Source: Candidatus Heimdallarchaeota archaeon | GTDB lineage: Archaea > Asgardarchaeota > Heimdallarchaeia > JABLTI01 | Length of the DNA: 28,204 nucleotides | NCBI GenBank assembly: GCA_019894765.1 | Contig: JAGXNT010000042.1 | Span: 1-28,204, forward strand | Direction: 5' to 3' | Part shown: piece after piece, positions 24,004-28,204 of the stretch | Layout: the number at the start of each line of letters is the position of its first letter | How positions within the stretch are numbered: the first letter of the stretch is position 1 | The notes under the pieces: model-generated | Database searches by the model: none | The model's input: the letters and a program-made list of their open reading frames with translations, nothing else | Told to the model about the DNA's origin: nothing | Translations under genes and position numbers: made by a program

Positions 24004-24771
24004 ATGACTTTCGCTGAATGGTTTCAAATCAACCAGGACTGGTTTATGCTTGTTTGTATGTTCATTACACTTGTAGTTATCTTATCCCTGTTTTATCTAC
24101 TTAGTAAGAAGGGAATGGATGTATTCTATACTCGGAAGGGTATCCATATAACCGCTGGTTGTTACATCTTCTTCTGGCTTATGGGATCCGATTTAGGGCG
24201 TGCTAGATATATTGCAATGATTCCAGCAGCATTAACAGCAGTTGTTTTCCTATTAATTGGTCTAAAAGTAATCCCGGGAGCTTTTATGGTAAAAAGCATG
24301 TCAAGAACAGGGGAACCATTTGATCTTATCAAAGGAACTATGATTTATGCTATTGTTATGACTTTAATTTGTGTCTTTGTTTGGAGGGATAATCCTTGGG
24401 GATTAGTAATTATAATGACTATAGCATGGGGGGATGGCATTGCTCCAATTGCTGGAAAGTTTTTCGGGATAAAAAAATATAAAGCAATAGGTGGTGGCGA
24501 AAAATCAATTGGTGGGAGCATTGGTATGTTTATTTTTTCAGTAGCCTTTAGTTACTTCATTATCTATCTTTTTGGCATTGTATTAGATGGACAAAATTGG
24601 TTGTGGGGAAATCTTGAATGGCCTTGGCTCTGGGGAAAAGTACTCATACTAGTTGCAATAGGTACAATAGCCGAAGCACTCAGTCCAACTGACATAGATA
24701 ATCTAGTAGTGCCAATTGTAATGTTTCTAATCTCAATTGCATTTGGTCTAAGACCAACAGTTTGGGTGTAA
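24004..24771 (+). CDS. SEC59/VTE5-type polyprenol kinase-like membrane protein
   Basis: 255 residues with about seven membrane helices. The family's motifs are visible: RKGIH at 44-48 (the TRK-x2-H motif after the first helix), WGDGIAPIAGKFFG, the glycine-rich GGGEKSIGGSIGMF nucleotide-binding loop, and EALSPTDIDNLVVP near the C-terminus, which matches the 'E...DN..VP' ending of dolichol, phytol and diacylglycerol CTP-dependent kinases. It should phosphorylate an isoprenoid alcohol using CTP, feeding lipid-carrier or membrane-lipid recycling. A phosphatidate cytidylyltransferase relative is the other option. ATG 24004 is used; an overlapping ATG at 24000 is out of frame. It is divergent from the polyproline gene and convergent with the thioredoxin-like gene. 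Confidence 0.85.
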   Translation: MTFAEWFQINQDWFMLVCMFITLVVILSLFYLLSKKGMDVFYTRKGIHITAGCYIFFWLMGSDLGRARYIAMIPAALTAVVFLLIGLKVIPGAFMVKSMSRTGEPFDLIKGTMIYAIVMTLICVFVWRDNPWGLVIIMTIAWGDGIAPIAGKFFGIKKYKAIGGGEKSIGGSIGMFIFSVAFSYFIIYLFGIVLDGQNWLWGNLEWPWLWGKVLILVAIGTIAEALSPTDIDNLVVPIVMFLISIAFGLRPTVWV

Positions 24772-24784
24772 AAAATAAGAAAGA

Positions 24785-25273
24785 TTATCCTTGAATATTA
24801 TCAAGGATATAAACTAATTCTTCTTCAACTGTTGATTTAATTTGAGGATTCTCAATCATCTCACCAACAAGTTTCCCTTCAGAATTCAAAATAAAGATAG
24901 TAGGGATTTTACGTAAATCAAAATCATTAACTTCAGGAGGAGATGGTGGTACTCTCCATCTTACATCTGGATCTTTAGGAGCTGATTTTAATCCTTTAAA
25001 GAAAACACCATTTATACTTGGTTTTAATTTAACTATTTTAGCAAAATATGCTGCAGTTGTTTTGCAGTCTCCGCACCATTCAGCACAGAAAACGACAAAT
25101 AAGTAATCCTTTGCTTTCTCTTCAAGTTCCGAAAGAGCTTCTTGATTGGGTTCATATTTTTCATAATTCTCTTTCATTACCTCTCCATCAGTTCCTGAGA
25201 GCTTTTCAATCATCTCATCTACCTGCATACCTGCTTTTTCCAAATGCTTAATATCATGAATTTCTTTAACCAT
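24785..25273 (-). CDS. Thioredoxin-fold protein with a CGDC active site
   Basis: 162 residues. A charged helical N-terminus (about 55 residues) precedes a thioredoxin fold: a hydrophobic strand YLFVVFCAEWCGDC with redox cysteines C67 and C70, then the cis-proline segment RKIPTIFILNSEGKLVGE. The Cys-Gly-Asp-Cys centre and the long insertion between the first helix and the cis-proline (GLKSAPKDPDVRWRVPPSPP) differ from ordinary CGPC thioredoxins and resemble the thioredoxin-like family with WC-x-DC centres. A third cysteine, C63, sits just before the motif. A cytosolic disulfide reductase or thiol-transfer role is likely. No thioredoxin reductase is nearby. The gene ends 13 bases from the convergent lipid-kinase gene. 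Confidence 0.88.
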   Translation of the reverse strand: MVKEIHDIKHLEKAGMQVDEMIEKLSGTDGEVMKENYEKYEPNQEALSELEEKAKDYLFVVFCAEWCGDCKTTAAYFAKIVKLKPSINGVFFKGLKSAPKDPDVRWRVPPSPPEVNDFDLRKIPTIFILNSEGKLVGEMIENPQIKSTVEEELVYILDNIQG

Positions 25274-25384
25274 TATAGTTCACTTTAATTGTTTTTAACA
25301 AGCAATCTTGACTTGTCCTTTATTAATTCTTTTCTCTTATATTATAAGGTGAGAAAAAACCCTATTATTAGTTTGTAAATTTGT

Positions 25385-25424
25385 CGGAAAATATTTTTCC
25401 GTTTTTTCACGGAATTCTTATAAG
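25385..25424 (+). promoter_or_regulatory. Operator-like palindrome and TATA box of the TrmB-type gene
   Basis: cggaaaa (25385-25391) and ttttccg (25395-25401) form a perfect 7-bp palindrome with centre tat. A third copy of the half-site, cggaattc, follows at 25410-25417 and runs straight into the TATA-like cttataag (25417-25424). Ribosome-site-like GGAAGGT lies at 25483-25489 before ATG 25498. The layout suits autoregulation by the encoded TrmB-family protein. Confidence 0.5.
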
Positions 25425-25497
25425 TCATTTATACTAGCTAATACTAGAATTGGGTTTAATTTATTGATTAATTATAATCAATGGAAGGTAAATAGGA

Positions 25498-26448
25498 ATG
25501 TCTAGGAGTTCGTATTCTGAGGATGAAATTGAGAAATTTTTGCGAGAAGTGCTGCGGTCTGAGCTTGCATTAAATGTTTACAAGCAATTAGTGGAGGATG
25601 GGGGTAATACTGTCAAAGGAATTTCGGAAAACCTTAGAACTAAAGGTAAGAGAGCATCCAAAACTCGAGTCTATGAGGAAATTTCAATACTTCAAAAATT
25701 AGGTTTAATCAAGAGAGTATCTAATCGACCACCAATCTATACTACAGTTCCCACTCTAGAGAATTTTGAACGTATTGCTAGATTATTTTTCATGGATACT
25801 CGAGAGGAATTAATGAGAAGATGGGCTGCAACCTATCCGTTTTTACCGGAAGAAATGAGATCATCAACTGATTCAAAAACTATGAAATTACAAACAGGGC
25901 CTATTGTTAATTTCAATCCGTATCCTGTAGTTGATGTGTTTAATGTTGATACCATTGAGGGTCTCAGAAGATATATGCTTCGTGTTTTTGAATCTAACAC
26001 AACACTAATTTCTCAAGCACTTGTTGATACTTGTTTTGCGACAGATCAATTCAGATATGCATTCCAAGAATTGAATTTTGAACCACTGATTAAACAAATA
26101 AAAGAGAATTTTGAAAGATTTGGTCGTATATCTTCAAGAACACTATCAAGTTATAATACAGATGAATTCAAAGAAATAGTGAAGACAGGCAAATTAAATA
26201 CTCTACAACAACAATTTTTCAACATGATGGATTATGAGATAAGAGAACCTAAGAGTAAGCTTTCCAGCTTTGTTTTAGGAAAAAATAATTTGCTTTATCC
26301 GATTGGAATCGGAGGGGTTAACTCAAAAACATTTGTTATAATTGAAATTAGAGATCAAGATATCATTAGCATAGCTCTAGATGCTTTTGAAACAGCTTGG
26401 GAATCCGCAAAGGTAATTCTAGAAGTAAAAAATGGTAAAATCGTTTGA
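25498..26448 (+). CDS. TrmB-family transcriptional regulator
   Basis: 316 residues. Residues about 8-90 are the TrmB winged helix: SELALNVYKQLVEDGGNTVKGISENL, a recognition helix SKTRVYEEISILQKLGLIKRV, and the wing PPIYTTVPTLENFERIA. The remaining 220 residues form a mixed alpha/beta C-terminal domain of the size that binds sugars or other effectors in TrmB proteins, but I see no clear sugar-binding motif, and the helix after the wing is longer than usual. No ABC transporter or sugar gene is adjacent, so the regulon is elsewhere or unusual. Its own promoter carries an operator-like palindrome. Confidence 0.82.
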   Translation: MSRSSYSEDEIEKFLREVLRSELALNVYKQLVEDGGNTVKGISENLRTKGKRASKTRVYEEISILQKLGLIKRVSNRPPIYTTVPTLENFERIARLFFMDTREELMRRWAATYPFLPEEMRSSTDSKTMKLQTGPIVNFNPYPVVDVFNVDTIEGLRRYMLRVFESNTTLISQALVDTCFATDQFRYAFQELNFEPLIKQIKENFERFGRISSRTLSSYNTDEFKEIVKTGKLNTLQQQFFNMMDYEIREPKSKLSSFVLGKNNLLYPIGIGGVNSKTFVIIEIRDQDIISIALDAFETAWESAKVILEVKNGKIV

Positions 26449-26587
26449 TCTATTTTAAAATTGAGGGGAGGTATCTCCCCAAATGTTGCCGAGGTTTGTT
26501 TAGATCCTTCATTTGGGTGCAATGAAGAAAAAGCATTATGAAGGTTCTAATAAAGAGTGAAAACTGCAGTATTTAAAACCCACACAA
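26449..26587. other. Intergenic region with overlapping hairpins
   Basis: A GC-rich hairpin, ggggag (26465-26470) with ctcccc (26475-26480), overlaps a second possible helix, cccaaatg (26478-26485) with catttggg (26510-26517), so the two are mutually exclusive. No T run follows directly. The region is the 3' end of both convergent genes and may hold their terminators. Confidence 0.4.
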
Positions 26588-28204
26588 TTAAATCACGATA
26601 TAGAATTCAGCTAATAATTTCTCTTTAGTAGTTTTTTTCATTAATTTTCGAAGATGTTTTGATGTATCTCTTTCTTTCTTCATTTCTTGTAATTGCATTT
26701 TCGCTTTTTCTCGAACTTCTGGATCCTTAGAGTCTAACAATTTCTTGAGTTTACTGCGTTCCTTTCTTTTTGAATCAACTTCACCTGTCTTTTCTGTTTC
26801 CGTTGATTCCGTTGGTAATTGAATTGAGACATCTTTGAGAGATTGCTCAAGTTGTTTTTCATCCATTGACTCAATTATTATTTCATAATCTTGCAAAACA
26901 ATTCTGGTTTTAGGAAATTCTTCCCCTCTTTGTAATCTGCCAAAGGCTTTGTTCTTACTGTCACAGAAGTAATGAAACTGAAAATTGGTTAATACTTTTG
27001 CTTCCATTTTCTTGTACTCCATAAGCCATTGAACTTCATCAATAGTTAGAATAACTTCATCCAATAAAGTAATCTTCTTCATTTCAGTTGTAAAGTAGGA
27101 ATCTCTGATTTGTAGAGGAATAGGTCTGCCCCATTCTTGCATTTCATCTGCTAGAACCAATAAAAATGCTAAGGGATTGTTATCAAAATTATAATCAGGT
27201 AAATGGTCTTTGAAATTGTGCAATGCAATTGCTTGAGCTGCTTTAATATATCCTTCAAGCTCATCTCTGTTCTCTTTTATTTCTTCAGGAGTTCCTAAGC
27301 TTTTGAGTAAGCATAGTGCCCCAACTACTCCATGGTCCAGCTCTATTTCACTTTTAAACCTAAATTCTTCGTGACCTTTACTACTACTTTGAAAATGCTG
27401 TACTTGGGGAATAGAAATTCCAGATAAATCATCCTTTGTTGTTGTATTAATCAGTTTTTGAGCTTCTTTTGATAATCCTTCTGTAATGAATTTCAAATAT
27501 GGTTTGGTCTTTTTACTCGAGATATTTATTTCAAAAGGAACAACATCTAAATCCAACATGGGATAACATTTGAGTATTTGATTTAGCAACGAATAATTAA
27601 TCGATGTTGTCATCTTTTGCAATGGATAACCAATATCATGAATAAGTCCCATGACCCACCAAACTTCTTCTTTGATTAAATCCTTATCAAGTTCAGTTAA
27701 ATCTGATATGTGAGTCAGTAGTGTACCTTTTCCAAGATCTTGTTCTAGTAAGAAATCACCTAGAACCGCTACTCTTAATTGATGTTCTGTGTGATCCCGA
27801 TAGTATTTCCCGGCACTAGTACTGTAAAGAAAGCTTTCAAGATCAGGTAAGGATTGAATTAAGTATAAAATGCCTTCTGACTTGATACCTCTTTCTAAGG
27901 CTACATCATAGAGAGCTGAAGAAAGACTCTTTCTTTTTCCTCTGATAAAATCAATATCTAATGATGTGTAACTTGGTAATTCTTTTTGTAATTTCTCGGT
28001 TACACTACTATGAATACCAGCTGTTAACTTAGAAATATAGCTTCCTAAGGAACCCAAACCATCGAGTTTTTTTTGAACTCCTTCTAGACGCCTCTCAGCT
28101 TTCTTGAGTGATTCTTCCATTTGAACCATATCAGGCAAATCATGTTTAGATTGTTGGATTTCAAGAGCTATTTCAGGTTGCTTATCTTGTATAGCTTGAG
28201 TAAC
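26588..28204 (-). CDS. HD-domain phosphohydrolase with coiled-coil ends (5' partial)
   Basis: At least 538 codons. The frame stays open from the TTG at 28138 back to the window edge, reading charged/Gln-rich helix (for example QAIQDKQPEIALEIQQ), so the true start lies outside and the TTG is probably an internal leucine codon. A short coiled coil precedes an HD domain: YRDHTEHQLR, then WWVMGLIHDIGYPLQK (the His-Asp metal pair), ELDHGVVGALCLL, AIALHNF and LVLADEMQEWGRP. A C-terminal basic helical tail (KKERDTSKHLRKLMKK) could bind nucleic acid or membranes. HD enzymes hydrolyse nucleotides or cyclic dinucleotides, and this one could act in signalling or nucleotide defence. No cyclase is nearby. 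It converges with the TrmB-type gene. Confidence 0.75.
   Translation of the reverse strand, partial: VTQAIQDKQPEIALEIQQSKHDLPDMVQMEESLKKAERRLEGVQKKLDGLGSLGSYISKLTAGIHSSVTEKLQKELPSYTSLDIDFIRGKRKSLSSALYDVALERGIKSEGILYLIQSLPDLESFLYSTSAGKYYRDHTEHQLRVAVLGDFLLEQDLGKGTLLTHISDLTELDKDLIKEEVWWVMGLIHDIGYPLQKMTTSINYSLLNQILKCYPMLDLDVVPFEINISSKKTKPYLKFITEGLSKEAQKLINTTTKDDLSGISIPQVQHFQSSSKGHEEFRFKSEIELDHGVVGALCLLKSLGTPEEIKENRDELEGYIKAAQAIALHNFKDHLPDYNFDNNPLAFLLVLADEMQEWGRPIPLQIRDSYFTTEMKKITLLDEVILTIDEVQWLMEYKKMEAKVLTNFQFHYFCDSKNKAFGRLQRGEEFPKTRIVLQDYEIIIESMDEKQLEQSLKDVSIQLPTESTETEKTGEVDSKRKERSKLKKLLDSKDPEVREKAKMQLQEMKKERDTSKHLRKLMKKTTKEKLLAEFYIVI

Noticed and set aside
1..28204. tRNA, rRNA, CRISPR array, insertion sequence or prophage
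   Set aside because: No tRNA-like T-arm sequence, regular spaced repeats, transposase or phage structural gene was seen by eye on either strand.

Overview
The window is low-GC archaeal DNA, most likely from an Asgard archaeon of the Heimdallarchaeia type. The signs are archaeal TATA-like promoters, frequent TTG, GTG and possibly CTG starts, TrmB/ArsR-type winged-helix regulators, a membrane SEC59/VTE5-type lipid kinase, PRC-barrel proteins, and eukaryotic-signature-like genes: a convincing profilin and a candidate longin-DENN protein. The taxon is inferred from gene content alone; no rRNA, tRNA, CRISPR array or transposase was seen.

Left third (1-9.6 kb). A longin/DENN-like protein is followed by a convergent stand-alone CheY-type receiver. 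A 640-base gap then carries three consecutive small hairpins. Next come a reverse-strand leuC-leuD-type isomerase operon whose genes overlap by 4 bases, a 74-residue helical protein behind a direct-repeat promoter, a PRC-barrel/helical-repeat protein, and a divergent winged-helix plus NurA-like nuclease. Three reverse-strand genes close this part: two paralogous winged-helix regulators and a small tail-anchored protein.

Middle (9.6-20.2 kb). A 540-base gap with a long imperfect inverted repeat precedes a membrane-anchored penicillin-acylase-type Ntn hydrolase and a small polytopic membrane protein, ended by a hairpin/T-run terminator. Then come a TIGR04076-like protein, a TPR protein, a structured leader, a UPF0173-like metallohydrolase, a small zinc-ribbon protein, a zinc-finger/transmembrane/poly-Q protein, and a secreted, C-terminally anchored subtilase.

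Right third (20.2-28.2 kb), the most interesting part. A 120-codon profilin begins at a CTG codon, so an ATG/GTG/TTG gene finder would miss it. It has its own palindrome-TATA promoter and terminator. Ending 52 bases away and facing it is a 1012-residue coiled-coil protein with 5- and 10-residue polyproline runs, the classic profilin ligand. The pair suggests a native archaeal profilin-polyproline module. Beyond it lie a SEC59/VTE5-like polyprenol kinase, a WCGDC thioredoxin-like protein, a TrmB-family regulator with an operator-like palindrome, and an HD-domain phosphohydrolase whose 5' end lies outside the window.

How the genes may work together is inference. Profilin, the polyproline protein, the DENN-like protein and the PRC-barrel proteins fit actin dynamics, small-GTPase control and membrane or division functions. 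The acylase, subtilase and membrane proteins fit extracellular peptide or amide scavenging. The remaining genes are housekeeping metabolism and local regulators.
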